A stretch of DNA of 64,000 bases from Actibacterium sp. 188UL27-1 (GCF_016901225.1 NZ_JAFEUL010000005.1:62001-126000); one strand, 5' to 3'; counted from the stretch's first letter, positions 10,218 to 20,070 are shown. The notes: a model not told the origin generated them from the letters alone. A program made the numbers and translations.

Positions 10218-10260
10218 CCCATCATGTGTCCAGAAATATCCCCGCCGGAGGCACAAAATC
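10218..10260 (-). repeat. 43-bp dispersed repeat, copy 1
   Basis: This 43-base segment matches 18708-18750 with only three or four differences. On the minus strand it contains GCCTCCGGCGGGGATATTT and ends GACACATGATGGG. Both copies start 19-29 bases after the stop codon of a minus-strand gene (comEC here). The CCTCCGGCGG core can fold weakly. It resembles short 3'-gene-end repeats that I associate with Rhodobacteraceae genomes. Confidence 0.75.
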
Positions 10261-10288
10261 TTCACCCGGCCCGAGGCAGCAAACACAC

Positions 10289-12379
10289 CTACCTTTGGGC
10301 GCGGCTCCACAATCTATCGCCAGCCTGATCCCGCGCCGATACGATCCTGATCTTGCCTTGATCATCCGGCCACAATGCGAGCGAACCGGTATCGCGCAAC
10401 GTGTCCGGTGTAATGACCTGGCACGGGCCGGACGGGGCCTGATCGGGCGCACGGGTCGAGATCAAGATACCCGGACCACAGGGCGCAGAGGCGCGGCTTG
10501 CCACAGCGCGCCCCGACAGATGGCGGATCTCCGTTCCGGCCAGATCCAATACCAGATCTCCCTTCTGGCCCTGGAAGACAAGGCGCGCGGCCGCCGCGCT
10601 CTGATCCACCGTATCCCCGTCATTTTCCAACCAGATCCCGGCCGCAAAACCATCGCCTTTGACCTTGTTCAAGGCGCGCCCGTCCGCCGTCATGACGCCA
10701 ATCAAACCCGCTGTCTCGGATATCAAAACCGGTGGGCGCTCTGTCTGTGTCCATATCATCAGACCCGCGGCGATCAGACCAATCCCGCCATATCGCGCAC
10801 GCCCCTGCCACAATATCACGACCAGCGCTCCAATGGACATAACCGGCAAGACCCAGGGACCCGGCGCCATGATCCGGGTTACAGACCCGTCGAGCCCCGC
10901 CACCCAGGAGGACACGCCCAGGATCCATAAAAGGCCCCACCGCATGGGTTCCAAGGCCAACTGTTCCAGCCCAAACGGTGCCAGCAGCGCGGCAATCACC
11001 GCGGCGGGCATGACAAGCGCACCCATCACAGGTACAGACAGGAAGTTTGCGATCAGTCCATAATCGGCAATCTGGTTGAAATGCGCCGCCCCGAACGGCG
11101 CCGTCGCTGCACCCGCCACCGCCGATGACATGAGCAACGCCACCGCGCCCTGGGCCAGTTTGGGCAATCGCCAGGGCTGCACCGGCAGATCGCGCAATCC
11201 GCCAAAGACCGCGATCAGCGCAATCGTGGCGGCGAACGACATCTGAAAGCCCGGTGAAAACAGGCTTTCCGGTCGCAGGACAAGCACGATGATGGCGGCG
11301 ATGGCAACAGAACGCAGGCTGATCGCACGCTGATCCAACAACACCGCGCATAGCATGACCGACACCATGATAAAAGCCCGCTGGGTTGACACGGTGCCGC
11401 CTGAAAGCAGCAAATAGGCAAATCCCGCGACCAGGGCGGTGGCTGCTGCAATCTTTTTGACCGGCACACGCAACGCCAAGGCAGGGATCAGCGACAGTGC
11501 CACCCGCAAGCCACCAAAGATGACGCCGGTCAAAAGCCCCATATGCAGGCCCGAAATTGCCAGGAGGTGAGCAAGGTTGGACTTGCGCAAATCCTCCAGA
11601 TCCTCTTGCGGAATGCCGGATCGATCACCGGTCGTCAGCGCGGCGGCAAACCCGCCCGCCTTGCCTGGCATTCGGTCCTGCACTGCTTGTGACAAGTATC
11701 GCCGGATCTGGAACACCCGCAAAGCCAGGCTGTTTGCCTTGGCTGGTTCCAGGGCCAGCACAGGTGAACGGGTATATCCCACAGCCCCCAAACGGTCGAA
11801 CCAGGCCTTGCGGGCAAAATCAAAACCGCCAGGCTCCACCGGTCCGCCAGGCGCAGACAGGTGCCCTGTCAGGATCACCACCATCCCCGGCGCCGGATCG
11901 ACAAAGCCCTGCTGACCATGGAGCGAGACACGGACACGGGCCGGCGTTCGGTCGGGTGCCATCCGTTCCAGCATGACATGATCCAGCGTCAGGCGGATCT
12001 TGTCGGATGCGGAGCGGTCGATCGCCACAACCCGCCCCTCGATCGGGCCGTAATATCGAAACCCCAGGACGGGGGCGGCAACACTATGGGCCCGCGCGCC
12101 AGCCAAAAGCGCCCCCACGATGATCAAAACCATGGCCATGAAAAGGGGCCGCACTGCCTCCCCTGCCCACCATCCCGCCCCAATGATCAGGGCTGCGACG
12201 ACGATGGCCCACCCGTAAAGCGACCAGTCCGGCTCAACCGGAAGCGCGAAATACAAGCCAACCCCGGCCCCCAGACAGATGGGTGCCCATAACAACAAAT
12301 ACCCGCGCTGCGCCAGCAACGCGGTTTCCAAACCGGTCAGCAGCGCCGGTCTTGTCCTGTCGGGCTCGGCAGCATACAC
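10289..12379 (-). CDS. comEC: ComEC/Rec2-family DNA uptake channel protein
   Basis: Polytopic inner-membrane protein (696 aa) of the ComEC/Rec2 family, which passes single-stranded DNA into the cytoplasm during transformation. An N-terminal domain with several membrane spans is followed by the competence domain, with [19 protein letters not shown] around residue 270 and multiple further helices. The C-terminal ~200 residues lie where ComEC carries a metallo-beta-lactamase-like domain, but I see no HxHxDH metal motif. The start is GTG 12379, with AGGAG about 14 bases upstream, so the start is uncertain. It diverges from gltX. Confidence 0.88.
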   Translation of the reverse strand: MYAAEPDRTRPALLTGLETALLAQRGYLLLWAPICLGAGVGLYFALPVEPDWSLYGWAIVVAALIIGAGWWAGEAVRPLFMAMVLIIVGALLAGARAHSVAAPVLGFRYYGPIEGRVVAIDRSASDKIRLTLDHVMLERMAPDRTPARVRVSLHGQQGFVDPAPGMVVILTGHLSAPGGPVEPGGFDFARKAWFDRLGAVGYTRSPVLALEPAKANSLALRVFQIRRYLSQAVQDRMPGKAGGFAAALTTGDRSGIPQEDLEDLRKSNLAHLLAISGLHMGLLTGVIFGGLRVALSLIPALALRVPVKKIAAATALVAGFAYLLLSGGTVSTQRAFIMVSVMLCAVLLDQRAISLRSVAIAAIIVLVLRPESLFSPGFQMSFAATIALIAVFGGLRDLPVQPWRLPKLAQGAVALLMSSAVAGAATAPFGAAHFNQIADYGLIANFLSVPVMGALVMPAAVIAALLAPFGLEQLALEPMRWGLLWILGVSSWVAGLDGSVTRIMAPGPWVLPVMSIGALVVILWQGRARYGGIGLIAAGLMIWTQTERPPVLISETAGLIGVMTADGRALNKVKGDGFAAGIWLENDGDTVDQSAAAARLVFQGQKGDLVLDLAGTEIRHLSGRAVASRASAPCGPGILISTRAPDQAPSGPCQVITPDTLRDTGSLALWPDDQGKIRIVSARDQAGDRLWSRAQR

Positions 12380-12427
12380 GGTGCCGACGCTATCTCCTGC
12401 ATGGTTGATGAAAGGTTAAAGCCGCCC

Positions 12428-13834
12428 ATGTCTTCGGTCGTTACCCGTATTGCTCCCTCTCCCACCGGTTTCATGCATATCGGCACGGCCCGGACGGCCT
12501 TGTTCAACTGGCTTTATGCGCGCGCGACCGGAGGGCAGTTCCTGCTGCGGATCGAAGACACCGACCGGGCACGCTATGCGCCCGAAGCCGTGGATGCGAT
12601 CCTGCAAGGAATGTCATGGCTCGGGTTGGACCATGACGGTGATGTCGTCAGCCAGTTCGAGCGGGTGCCGCGCCACAGGGAGGTCGCACTGACCCTGCTG
12701 GAAACAGGCATGGCCTATAAATGCTTTGCCACACAGGACGACATCGCCGCGTTTCGGGAGGCTGCGCGGGCGGCTGGAACCTCGACCCTCTATCGTTCCC
12801 CATGGCGGGACACTGATCCGGCGACCCACCCGGACGCGCCTTTCGTGATCCGCATCAAGGCCCCGCAGGACGGCCAGGCGGTGATCGAGGATGCGGTGCA
12901 AGGCCGGGTGACCTGGGCCAATGAGACACTGGACGATATGATCCTGCTACGGTCTGACGGAACACCCACCTACATGCTGGCGGTGGTCGTGGATGACCAT
13001 GACATGGGCGTGACCCACGTGATCCGCGGTGACGATCATTTGTCGAATGCCCCGCGCCAGGCGCTGATCTACCGGGCGATGGGATGGCCTCTGCCCGTTC
13101 ACGCCCATATCCCTTTGATCTTGGGTCCAGATGGCAAAAAGCTGTCAAAACGCCATGGTGCCACCGGTGTCGAAGAATACAAAAAGATGGGATATCCGGC
13201 AGCGGGCATGCGCAATTACATGGCCCGGCTTGGTTGGTCCCACGGCGATGACGAGTTTTTTACCGATGCCCAGGCACGCGAGTGGTTTGATCTGGACGGC
13301 ATCACGAAATCCGCCGCGCGGTTTGATTTCAAGAAGTTGGAGCATTTGTCCGGTCAGCATATTGCCGTTGCCAGTGACGCCGATCTGCTGGATGAGATTG
13401 CAGCATTTCTGGACGCGGCCGGGGCCGACCCCCTGACCGATCAACAAAAGAACGGGTTGGGACGCGCCCTTTACTGTCTGAAAGACCGCGCGAAGATCTT
13501 TCCTGAACTCCTTGAGAAGGCTCATTTTGTCTTGAGCAGCCGCCCATTTGAGCCGGATGAGAAATCGGCCAAGGCGCTCAATTCGGTATCCATTGGTATA
13601 CTCAAAGATTTGACGCCGCAGTTGCAAAATGCTAGCTGGACGCGAAGCGATCTTGAAGAATTGCTAACCACTTTTGCCGAAAGCAAGGAACTGTCTTTCG
13701 GAAAACTGGCGCAACCGCTTCGAGCAGCCCTTGCAGGGCGCGCCATCTCACCAAGCGTCTATGATATGATGCTTGTGATCGGTCAGGCGGAGACGTTGGA
13801 CCGACTCACGGACGTAACGGGTGCACCGCAATGA
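12428..13834 (+). CDS. gltX: Glutamyl-tRNA synthetase
   Basis: Class I aminoacyl-tRNA synthetase charging tRNA-Glu (468 aa). The HIGH-type motif is [14 protein letters not shown] and the KMSKS-type motif is [14 protein letters not shown]. Start ATG 12428 gives the usual [15 protein letters not shown]; an upstream in-frame ATG at 12401 is possible but less typical. The C-terminal anticodon-binding part is slightly less GC-rich than the rest. A smaller paralogue (gluQ) lies at 56306. Confidence 0.96.
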   Translation: MSSVVTRIAPSPTGFMHIGTARTALFNWLYARATGGQFLLRIEDTDRARYAPEAVDAILQGMSWLGLDHDGDVVSQFERVPRHREVALTLLETGMAYKCFATQDDIAAFREAARAAGTSTLYRSPWRDTDPATHPDAPFVIRIKAPQDGQAVIEDAVQGRVTWANETLDDMILLRSDGTPTYMLAVVVDDHDMGVTHVIRGDDHLSNAPRQALIYRAMGWPLPVHAHIPLILGPDGKKLSKRHGATGVEEYKKMGYPAAGMRNYMARLGWSHGDDEFFTDAQAREWFDLDGITKSAARFDFKKLEHLSGQHIAVASDADLLDEIAAFLDAAGADPLTDQQKNGLGRALYCLKDRAKIFPELLEKAHFVLSSRPFEPDEKSAKALNSVSIGILKDLTPQLQNASWTRSDLEELLTTFAESKELSFGKLAQPLRAALAGRAISPSVYDMMLVIGQAETLDRLTDVTGAPQ

Positions 13835-13915
13835 TTGCGTGGCGGTAACCCGACTGAAAACATTCCTCGGTCCGGAGCCAAACCGGACTTACGGCCGACT
13901 GAAAGGACGCACACC

Positions 13916-15220
13916 ATGCCAGATACCAGCCGACCAGCACGCCACGCCACATTGACCATCGACGGGAAAGAGATCCAGTTGCCCCTGATGTCAGGCACCG
14001 TGGGGCCCGATGTCATGGATATCCGCAAGCTCTATGCGCAAAGCGATATTTTCACTTACGATCCCGGGTTTACGTCGACCGCCGCCTGCGAAAGCACGAT
14101 CACTTATATCGATGGCGATAAGGGCGAATTGCTGCATCGTGGCTATCCGATCGACCAGCTGGCCGAAAAATCCCATTATTTGGAAGTCTGCTACCTGTTG
14201 CTCTACGGGGAGCTTCCGACCGCCGCGCAGCTCGAAGATTTTGAGCATCGGGTCACCATGCACACCATGTTGCATGAACAGATGCAGAATTTTTTTCGTG
14301 GGTTCCGCCGCGACGCGCATCCCATGGCCATCATGGTGGGTGTCGTGGGGGCCATGTCGGCCTTTTACCATGACAGCACCGATATCGCCGATCCCTGGCA
14401 GCGCGAGGTCGCCTCGATCCGCCTAATCGCCAAGATGCCGACGATTGCCGCATGGGCCTACAAATATCATATCGGGCAACCCTTCGTGTATCCGCGCAAC
14501 GATATCGACTATGCGTCGAACTTCTTGCGCATGTGCTTTGCCGTCCCGGCAGAAGATTACGTGGTCGATCCGATCCTATCCCGCGCGATGGACCGGATTT
14601 TCACCCTGCATGCGGATCATGAACAGAACGCCTCGACGTCGACCGTCCGGTTGGCCTCCTCGTCCGGGGCGAACCCATTTGCCTGTATCGCCGCAGGCAT
14701 TGCCTGTCTTTGGGGTCCGGCCCATGGCGGCGCCAACCAGGCCTGCCTGGAAATGCTGAAAGAGATCGGCACACCAGACCGCATCCCCGAATTCATCGCC
14801 CGCGCCAAAGACAAGGACGACCCGTTCCGCCTGATGGGGTTCGGCCACCGGGTCTATAAGAACTTCGACCCCCGCGCGACCGTGATGAAGGAGTCGGCGG
14901 ACGAAGTGCTGGACCTGCTTGGTGTCGAAAACAACCCTGTCCTGCAGGTCGCCAAGGAGTTGGAGAAACAGGCCCTGGCAGATCCGTACTTTGCAGAGAA
15001 GAAGCTGTTTCCGAATGTGGACTTCTATTCCGGCATCATTCTGGAAGCGATGGGCTTCCCCACATCCATGTTCACGCCCATCTTTGCACTCTCCCGTACC
15101 GTTGGCTGGATCTCGCAGTGGAAAGAAATGCTGATGGATCCCAGCCAGAAAATCGGTCGCCCCCGCCAGCTTTACACCGGTGCATGCACCCGGGATTACA
15201 TCGAGGTTGAAAACCGGTAG
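13916..15220 (+). CDS. gltA: Citrate synthase
   Basis: Condenses oxaloacetate and acetyl-CoA, the entry step of the TCA cycle. Start ATG 13916 is preceded by AAAGGA. The 434-residue, hexameric-type protein shows the catalytic histidines in [14 protein letters not shown] and [14 protein letters not shown] and the C-terminal Asp region [15 protein letters not shown] small perfect stem (GTCCGG / CCGGAC, 13870-13888) lies in the leader between gltX and gltA; its role is unknown. Confidence 0.97.
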   Translation: MPDTSRPARHATLTIDGKEIQLPLMSGTVGPDVMDIRKLYAQSDIFTYDPGFTSTAACESTITYIDGDKGELLHRGYPIDQLAEKSHYLEVCYLLLYGELPTAAQLEDFEHRVTMHTMLHEQMQNFFRGFRRDAHPMAIMVGVVGAMSAFYHDSTDIADPWQREVASIRLIAKMPTIAAWAYKYHIGQPFVYPRNDIDYASNFLRMCFAVPAEDYVVDPILSRAMDRIFTLHADHEQNASTSTVRLASSSGANPFACIAAGIACLWGPAHGGANQACLEMLKEIGTPDRIPEFIARAKDKDDPFRLMGFGHRVYKNFDPRATVMKESADEVLDLLGVENNPVLQVAKELEKQALADPYFAEKKLFPNVDFYSGIILEAMGFPTSMFTPIFALSRTVGWISQWKEMLMDPSQKIGRPRQLYTGACTRDYIEVENR

Positions 15221-15582
15221 CTCCGGCAACGTAACCTGCACTTAGTAGTAACATTACCTCAGGGGGCGTCGCTTGGTGCCCTTTGTACTTGTCAGTTCAT
15301 CGGTGACAGCAACTCCCGCGCTGTCACTGGTATTGATCCCTTCAAACACACCCGCCTTCTTTGTCGGATCTGTCGGTTCAACCTCGGTCTTTACGCAAAC
15401 CAGCTTATCCCACGCCTGCGATGAAGATCGGGTAAGCCCCCAGAATCAAAGCGTAAAAATCCCCTGCACTCCGATCACGATGCTGACAATCAGAATGGGC
15501 GTTCCCGTTTAAACGGGAACGTCCTCGGTAAGTTGAACGAGCGCGCCAGATCGTTATAGGATTGCTTGCGATATGGCGGTGT
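15221..15582 (-). other. Gene-free stretch with possible decayed minus-strand ORF
   Basis: No intact gene is convincing here. On the minus strand a readable frame gives a hydrophobic piece (PILIVSIVIGVQGIFTL), then an in-frame stop, then a soluble-looking piece (WDKLVCVKTEVEPTDPTKK ... STKGTKRRPLR) ending just after gltA. This could be a small membrane protein broken by a nonsense change, or chance. A plus-strand frame from TTG 15273 covers the same bases. The stretch also holds the palindrome at 15500-15521. Confidence 0.3.
15500..15521. repeat. 22-bp perfect palindrome
   Basis: The half-site CGTTCCCGTTT is followed immediately by its exact reverse complement, with no spacer. It lies 61 bases beyond the stop of the old yellow enzyme gene on the minus strand. 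With no loop and no T-run it is not a normal terminator, so it may be a protein-binding site. Confidence 0.7.
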
Positions 15583-16689
15583 TCAGGCAACTTTGTCGGC
15601 CGGATGATCCATGAACGGGTAATCCGTGTACCCTGTCTCATCGCCCCCATAGAATGTGTCCGCATCCGGCTCGTTCAATTTGGCGCCGATGCGAAACCGT
15701 TCGGGCAGGTCTGGGTTGGCAATAAACGGTCGGCCAAAAGTCACTGCATCCGCAGTCCCGCTCGTGATGGCATCCGATGCAGACTGCGCCTCATAACCGC
15801 CATTGGCGATGTAAAAACCCGACCAAAGCTGGCGCAACCGGTCGATCAACGCGCTGTCATCGTCATTGGGGGTGGAGCCCGGAAAGGCCTCAACCATGTG
15901 CAGATAGGCCAGTTTGCGGCTGTCCAGCATCTCGATCACTGCGGCAAACAGGGTTTCGGGATCCGTATCGCTGATATCATTGGCCTGCCCCAAAGGTGAC
16001 AGGCGCACGCCCGTCCGATCCGGCGACCAAATCTCTCCAACCACATCCAGCACCTCTTGCAGGAACCGCATCCGGTTTTCGATGCTCCCGCCATAGGCGT
16101 CATCGCGATGGTTGCTGCCATCCTGCAGGAATTGATCCAAAAGGTAACCATTGGCGGCATGGACCTCGATCCCGTCAAAACCTGCTTCCTTGGCCGATTT
16201 GGCGGCGTGACGGTATTCCGCCAGGGTTTGGGTAATCTGAACTTCGGTCATGGCATCCGGTGTGCTGCAGTCTTCAAATCCGTTCGCGGTAAAGGTCTGA
16301 GCATCGGCCCGGATAGCCGACGCTGACAATGGCGCCCGCCCGTCGGGCAACAGAGAACTGTGGCTGATCCGGCCCACATGCCAAAGCTGCAGAAACACGC
16401 GCCCGCCCGCAGCATGGATCGCATCCGTGACCTTTTTCCAGGCCGTCACCTGCGCCTCGGTATAAATGCCGGGCGTGTCCAGGTATCCTTTCCCCATGGC
16501 AGAGATTTGCGTGGCCTCCGTAAAAATCAAACCGGCAGAAGCGCGTTGGCGATAATAGGGCACGGCCATCGCCTTTGGCGTACCGTCCCCCTGCGCCCGG
16601 TTCCGGGTCAGCGGCGCCATCAGCACCCGGTTGGGCAAGTCCAGCGCCCCCATTTGGACGGGCGAAAACAGGGCGGCATTCTGGGTCAT
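15583..16689 (-). CDS. Old yellow enzyme-family alkene reductase (NADH:flavin oxidoreductase)
   Basis: FMN-dependent ene-reductase of the NemA/OYE family (368 aa). Markers are LPNRVLMAPLTRNRA (conserved FMN-contacting Thr), FLQLWHVGRISH, the substrate-binding His/Asn pair in IEVHAANGYLLDQFLQDGSN, and the C-terminal GRPFIANPDLPERF. The second ATG (16689) is preferred because GGAG lies at proper distance from it; the first (16695) abuts the ribosome site. Likely substrates are electrophilic alkenes or nitro compounds. It is transcribed alone toward gltA. Confidence 0.93.
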   Translation of the reverse strand: MTQNAALFSPVQMGALDLPNRVLMAPLTRNRAQGDGTPKAMAVPYYRQRASAGLIFTEATQISAMGKGYLDTPGIYTEAQVTAWKKVTDAIHAAGGRVFLQLWHVGRISHSSLLPDGRAPLSASAIRADAQTFTANGFEDCSTPDAMTEVQITQTLAEYRHAAKSAKEAGFDGIEVHAANGYLLDQFLQDGSNHRDDAYGGSIENRMRFLQEVLDVVGEIWSPDRTGVRLSPLGQANDISDTDPETLFAAVIEMLDSRKLAYLHMVEAFPGSTPNDDDSALIDRLRQLWSGFYIANGGYEAQSASDAITSGTADAVTFGRPFIANPDLPERFRIGAKLNEPDADTFYGGDETGYTDYPFMDHPADKVA

Positions 16690-16756
16690 GATCATCTCCG
16701 ATTTGTATCATTAGTCGGAGAAACGTCTGGCGCATGATCCGGTTCCGGGTCATCCG

Positions 16757-17101
16757 CTATGCGTCAGGCGGGTACCGGTTTCCGGCTATGGCAAATGGGT
16801 TTTGATACAGCCCCCGATGGCTCTCAACGCCCACATCCAGCACGCAATCGCAGGTCGGGCGGGCCACGCAAAGCAGGATAAAACCCGCCTGACTTTGCCG
16901 CCGGTTCAACGCCGTTCCCTTCGGCTGGCGCACATGACCGGTGATCAGCTTGGCCGCGCAGGTAATGCAGCCCCCGTAGTTACAGGCTATCGGCAACTGG
17001 ATCCCGGCGCGCAACGCGGCGGCATAAATCGGTTCATCTTCTGCGACGTCCAGGGGCACCCCGTTGCGATTGCGCAAGGTGACCCGATAGGTGGTCGTCA
17101 T
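16757..17101 (-). CDS. [2Fe-2S] plant-type ferredoxin
   Basis: A 114-residue ferredoxin domain protein. The cluster ligands are the C-x4-C-x2-C set in ACNYGGCITCAAKL and a fourth Cys in FILLCVARP, followed by two further cysteines (TCDC). ATG 17101 overlaps the stop of a 38-codon ORF (ATGA), which itself starts four bases after mtoX. This implies that mtoX, the small ORF and the ferredoxin are one unit. It may pass electrons in the same sulfur pathway, but the partner is not known. Confidence 0.88.
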   Translation of the reverse strand: MTTTYRVTLRNRNGVPLDVAEDEPIYAAALRAGIQLPIACNYGGCITCAAKLITGHVRQPKGTALNRRQSQAGFILLCVARPTCDCVLDVGVESHRGLYQNPFAIAGNRYPPDA

Positions 17102-17214
17102 GCGAGGCAAAGCAGACGCCGCACCCAGTCCAATGCACGCCCCCGCGGTGGGGGTGCATTGGCCGCCTGCTCCGCAACCTCCCTGGCCAGCGCGCAGGCG
17201 CCACAACCGCACAT
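17098..17214 (-). CDS. Small Cys-rich ORF between mtoX and ferredoxin (38 aa)
   Basis: ATG at 17214 begins four bases after the mtoX stop, and the TGA at 17098-17100 overlaps the ferredoxin start (ATGA). The product begins MCGCGACALAREVAEQ and ends WVRRLLCLA: a CxCxxC-type cluster, a short amphipathic helix and a final Cys. The exact fit between two genes argues for translation, although the ribosome site is weak. I know no family. Metal handling for one of its neighbours is only a guess. Confidence 0.5.
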   Translation of the reverse strand: MCGCGACALAREVAEQAANAPPPRGRALDWVRRLLCLA

Positions 17215-17218
17215 CAGC

Positions 17219-18568
17219 TCACATCCAGATGTCGGAGGTAACGTCGCCACCGGGATAGCGCATCTCGTGGCAGCGCGACGGGCCGTTAGGTTCCCGGCCA
17301 AAATCCACGACGAAATCAGGGTTGATGGCCATGCCGCCCTGAGCCGTGTCGCAATCCACGATATACATCTGCGCGCCCTTATCCTTCATGCCGGGGTAGA
17401 ACTGATTGTCCCAACTGGAAAAAAGCGAGGTGGTAACATAAAGCCGCTTACCGTCCAGGCTCAGTTGGATCATCTGCGGCGCGCCCTGGACGGTCACGCC
17501 GTTGACCTCGAGCGCCTTGCCCAAAAGCCCGCCGATCCAGACCTGACCCGTCATCTTGGGATTGGCTTTGTCCGCAATGTCATATTGACGAAGGTCGCCG
17601 TGTAACCAATTGGCAAAATACAGATATTTGTCATCCATCGAAATCAGGATATCGGTGATCAGCGACGGCATCGGCACCGGAAAACCCTCCACATCGACTG
17701 TGGGAATGTCGATCACCTTCTCGATCTGGAAATCGTCACCATCCTTCCACCACCGAAACACGTTCGAACTGAGCGTGGCGGCAAAGAATCCCTCGTTGGA
17801 GGTCGGATCATGCATCCCCCGCACCTCCAGTGGGATCATGCCCTCGGCGCCCATATCGATGCTCTTGACGATCTTCTTGGCCTCAAAGTCCCAGAAATGG
17901 ACCGACTGGCCGTATTTGCCCTTGCCCACATCCTCCAGATCGAAACCAGGCATGAACGTATTCGGCGCGCCCCACTCGCTGCTGACCATCATGTTGTGGC
18001 GCGGCTGGTACCAAAAGTCGTAATTGTAATTCATGCCGGTGATATCATTCTCCCACCGGCCCACGATGTTGAACTCCTTGTCCAGATGCAGAAAGCCACC
18101 CGGCGCGTTGCCATCGGCATCCCCCAGCATCGAGATGATGATATCCGATTTCAGGCAATGCACGGTATGTGGCCCGCTAAGGCCCGTCTTGGCCTTGATC
18201 TCGTCGCCAGACACGACCATGTGCAGCTTTGGCACTGTGGCATCCGACACATCGACCACGTTGATGTTCGAGGTCCGCACCCCCGGCAGCAGCAAATATT
18301 TCCGCGCCATCGAGCTATCATCATGGCAAGACGAACAGGCATTCCACCCCGAATGGTGCAACTCATCCCCGATCTGCGGCATCTCCGTCCGCGCGATCAC
18401 ACTGGAATAGGTAGGGCTCTCCGGATCCACATCGACAGTCGCCAGATAATCCGGCTTCTCAACGCCGGTCCCCACATAAAGGGCCACGGTATATAGCAGC
18501 GTCTCCCGCGGGGCTTTCATCGCGTCGGCGGGCGACGCGTAGCCGGGGCCACAACACTCATCAAGCAT
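17219..18568 (-). CDS. mtoX: Methanethiol oxidase (selenium-binding protein SBP56 family)
   Basis: The 449-residue protein belongs to the SBP56/SELENBP1 family, whose bacterial members oxidise methanethiol to formaldehyde, sulfide and peroxide. Markers are the N-terminal CCGPGYASPADAMKAPRE, YLATVDVDPESPTYSSVI, and ELHHSGWNACSSCHDD. ATG 18568 is preferred over 18574 because GGAGG then has normal spacing. Methanethiol arises in marine bacteria mainly from DMSP demethylation, which fits a roseobacter. The SCO1-like and MauG-like genes seen beside mtoX in some genomes are absent; a small Cys ORF and a ferredoxin follow instead. Confidence 0.92.
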   Translation of the reverse strand: MLDECCGPGYASPADAMKAPRETLLYTVALYVGTGVEKPDYLATVDVDPESPTYSSVIARTEMPQIGDELHHSGWNACSSCHDDSSMARKYLLLPGVRTSNINVVDVSDATVPKLHMVVSGDEIKAKTGLSGPHTVHCLKSDIIISMLGDADGNAPGGFLHLDKEFNIVGRWENDITGMNYNYDFWYQPRHNMMVSSEWGAPNTFMPGFDLEDVGKGKYGQSVHFWDFEAKKIVKSIDMGAEGMIPLEVRGMHDPTSNEGFFAATLSSNVFRWWKDGDDFQIEKVIDIPTVDVEGFPVPMPSLITDILISMDDKYLYFANWLHGDLRQYDIADKANPKMTGQVWIGGLLGKALEVNGVTVQGAPQMIQLSLDGKRLYVTTSLFSSWDNQFYPGMKDKGAQMYIVDCDTAQGGMAINPDFVVDFGREPNGPSRCHEMRYPGGDVTSDIWM

Positions 18569-18619
18569 GGTCATTCCTCCCTGATTTCCGCTGTTTTGCA
18601 GAATATTATTAGTACAGGG

Positions 18620-18647
18620 ATGGTATGGTAGATCAGAATTCTGTCAA
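18620..18647 (-). promoter_or_regulatory. Probable mtoX promoter
   Basis: On the minus strand TTGACA (18647-18642) is followed after 16 bases by TACCAT (18625-18620). The -35 is perfect and the -10 matches 4 of 6. The mtoX ATG is about 52 bases downstream. Just after it is an AT-rich run (TACTAATAATATT) that could hold an alternative -10. Confidence 0.5.
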
Positions 18648-18707
18648 CGATTCAGAAACAACGCGCCGTAACGGGTCCGCCAGCAAAAGCCCGGACGTGA
18701 CGCAAGC

Positions 18708-18750
18708 CCCATCATGTGTCTAAAAATATCCCCGCCGGAGGCAAAAAATC
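18708..18750 (-). repeat. 43-bp dispersed repeat, copy 2
   Basis: Near-identical to 10218-10260 and in the same orientation. It begins 19 bases after the stop of the PaaG-like gene on the minus strand and reads GCCTCCGGCGGGGATATTT, ending GACACATGATGGGG. The constant position just behind a gene end suggests a role in 3'-end formation or RNA stability, or a target preference of a small repeat. Confidence 0.75.
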
Positions 18751-18768
18751 CTGGGACGTGCGGTTCGG

Positions 18769-19545
18769 TTATCGCCCTTCATAGGCAGCAGGGCGCTTTT
18801 CCAGGAATGCCAACACACCTTCCTTGAAATCGCGGGTCTGACCCAGCTCACCCTGCAAATGCGCCTCCAGCGCCAATTGCCCCTCAAGGTCGTTGTCAAA
18901 CGTGCCGCGGATCGCGGCCTTTGCGTTCCGGTAAGCAACGGTGGGACCCTCGGCCAGGTGCAAGGCACGGTTCCACCAGTGATCCAGGAAGTCATCATCG
19001 GGCACATGCTCCCAGATCATGCCCCAATCATCGGCCTGCTTGGCGGTGATCTTGTCGGCAAAAAGGGCTGCCCCCATGGCCTTGGCAAAACCCATCTGAC
19101 GCGGCAGCCAGTACGTGCCACCCGCATCCGGGATCAAACCGATCCGGGTAAAGGCCTGAAGGAACACGGCCGACTCGGTCGCGATCACCACATCGGCGGC
19201 CAGGGCAAGGTTCGCTCCGGCCCCGGCAGCCGCCCCGTTCACCGCACAGATCGTGGGCACCGGGCAGTCAAAAATGGCCTTTAACATCGGGACATATTCA
19301 TCCCGCAACGTCCGCTCCAGATCCAGATTGCCCGCATTGGCACGGTCCCCCAGGTCCTGGCCGGAACAAAACGCCTTGCCTTTCCCGGTCAAAACCGCCA
19401 CTCGCGCCTCTTTGCCTGCCATTTGAAAGGCATGTGTCAGCTCGGCCCGCATCTGCGTATTCAGCGCATTCATCACCTCGGCCCGGTTCATGGTGATCAG
19501 GGCCACATTCTCGCGCACGGCATAACGGATGGTTTCGTATTGCAT
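18769..19545 (-). CDS. Enoyl-CoA hydratase/isomerase family protein, PaaG-like
   Basis: Crotonase-fold protein (258 aa). FCSGQDLGDR (oxyanion-hole loop), GAAAGAGANLALAADVV and IPDAGGTYWLPRQMGFAKAMG resemble PaaG, the ring-epoxide isomerase of phenylacetate breakdown. The first catalytic Glu of classical hydratases is replaced by small residues, and an Asp sits at the second position (PDAGG), as in PaaG. AAGGAGG precedes the ATG. No other paa genes are nearby, so the substrate is uncertain. Confidence 0.85.
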   Translation of the reverse strand: MQYETIRYAVRENVALITMNRAEVMNALNTQMRAELTHAFQMAGKEARVAVLTGKGKAFCSGQDLGDRANAGNLDLERTLRDEYVPMLKAIFDCPVPTICAVNGAAAGAGANLALAADVVIATESAVFLQAFTRIGLIPDAGGTYWLPRQMGFAKAMGAALFADKITAKQADDWGMIWEHVPDDDFLDHWWNRALHLAEGPTVAYRNAKAAIRGTFDNDLEGQLALEAHLQGELGQTRDFKEGVLAFLEKRPAAYEGR

Positions 19546-19617
19546 TGGATCCAGGCCCCTCCTTGACGTTGGCGTTACCTTACGGGAGCGCGCGGTGAGG
19601 GAAAGGCCGACTGTGCG

Positions 19618-20070
19618 TCACTCGTCAAGAATTTCACGCAAGCGCGCCTCATCCCCGGCGCTCAGCGGGGCCTCCGTCGCCTGCGCCGGATCACGACGGC
19701 GGATATAGGACGCACCGGCAACCCCTGCGATCAGCAACATGACCGGCCCCGCGATCCACAGGATCAGGTTCATACCACCGGTCGATGGGGTCATCAGAAC
19801 GCCTTCCCCATAGCGGGCCACGAAAAACGCCTTGATCTCCGGATCGGTCTTGCCCGCCGCCACCTGTTCACGAACGGCCCGACGGGCATCGCGCGCCCAA
19901 TCGGCATTGGAAGAGGCGATGGTCTCCGACTGGCATTGCACACAGCGCAATTCATGGTCCAGGGCCCGCGCCCGCTGCTCCTGCGCGGCATCCGGCAACA
20001 TCTCTGACGGATCAAGCGCCCAGGCTGCGCTGGCAACCAACATGGCGCACAGGAAAACCAGAACTCTCAT
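19618..20070 (-). CDS. ccmH: Cytochrome c maturation protein CcmH
   Basis: Periplasmic, membrane-anchored thiol protein that reduces apocytochrome c before haem attachment. The 150-residue protein has a signal peptide (MRVLVFLCAMLVASAAWA), the redox motif LRCVQCQSETIASSNADWAR, the helical KTDPEIKAFFVARYGEGVLM region and a C-terminal membrane span (LILWIAGPVMLLIAGVAGA). ATG 20070 overlaps the ccmF stop (ATGA), so the two are translationally coupled. Confidence 0.94.
   Translation of the reverse strand: MRVLVFLCAMLVASAAWALDPSEMLPDAAQEQRARALDHELRCVQCQSETIASSNADWARDARRAVREQVAAGKTDPEIKAFFVARYGEGVLMTPSTGGMNLILWIAGPVMLLIAGVAGASYIRRRDPAQATEAPLSAGDEARLREILDE

Noticed and set aside
18769-19545. Methylthioacryloyl-CoA hydratase (DmdD) of DMSP breakdown, suggested by the adjacent mtoX
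   Set aside because: The first catalytic Glu of hydratases is missing and the PDAGGT block is PaaG-like, so an isomerase-type crotonase fits better.
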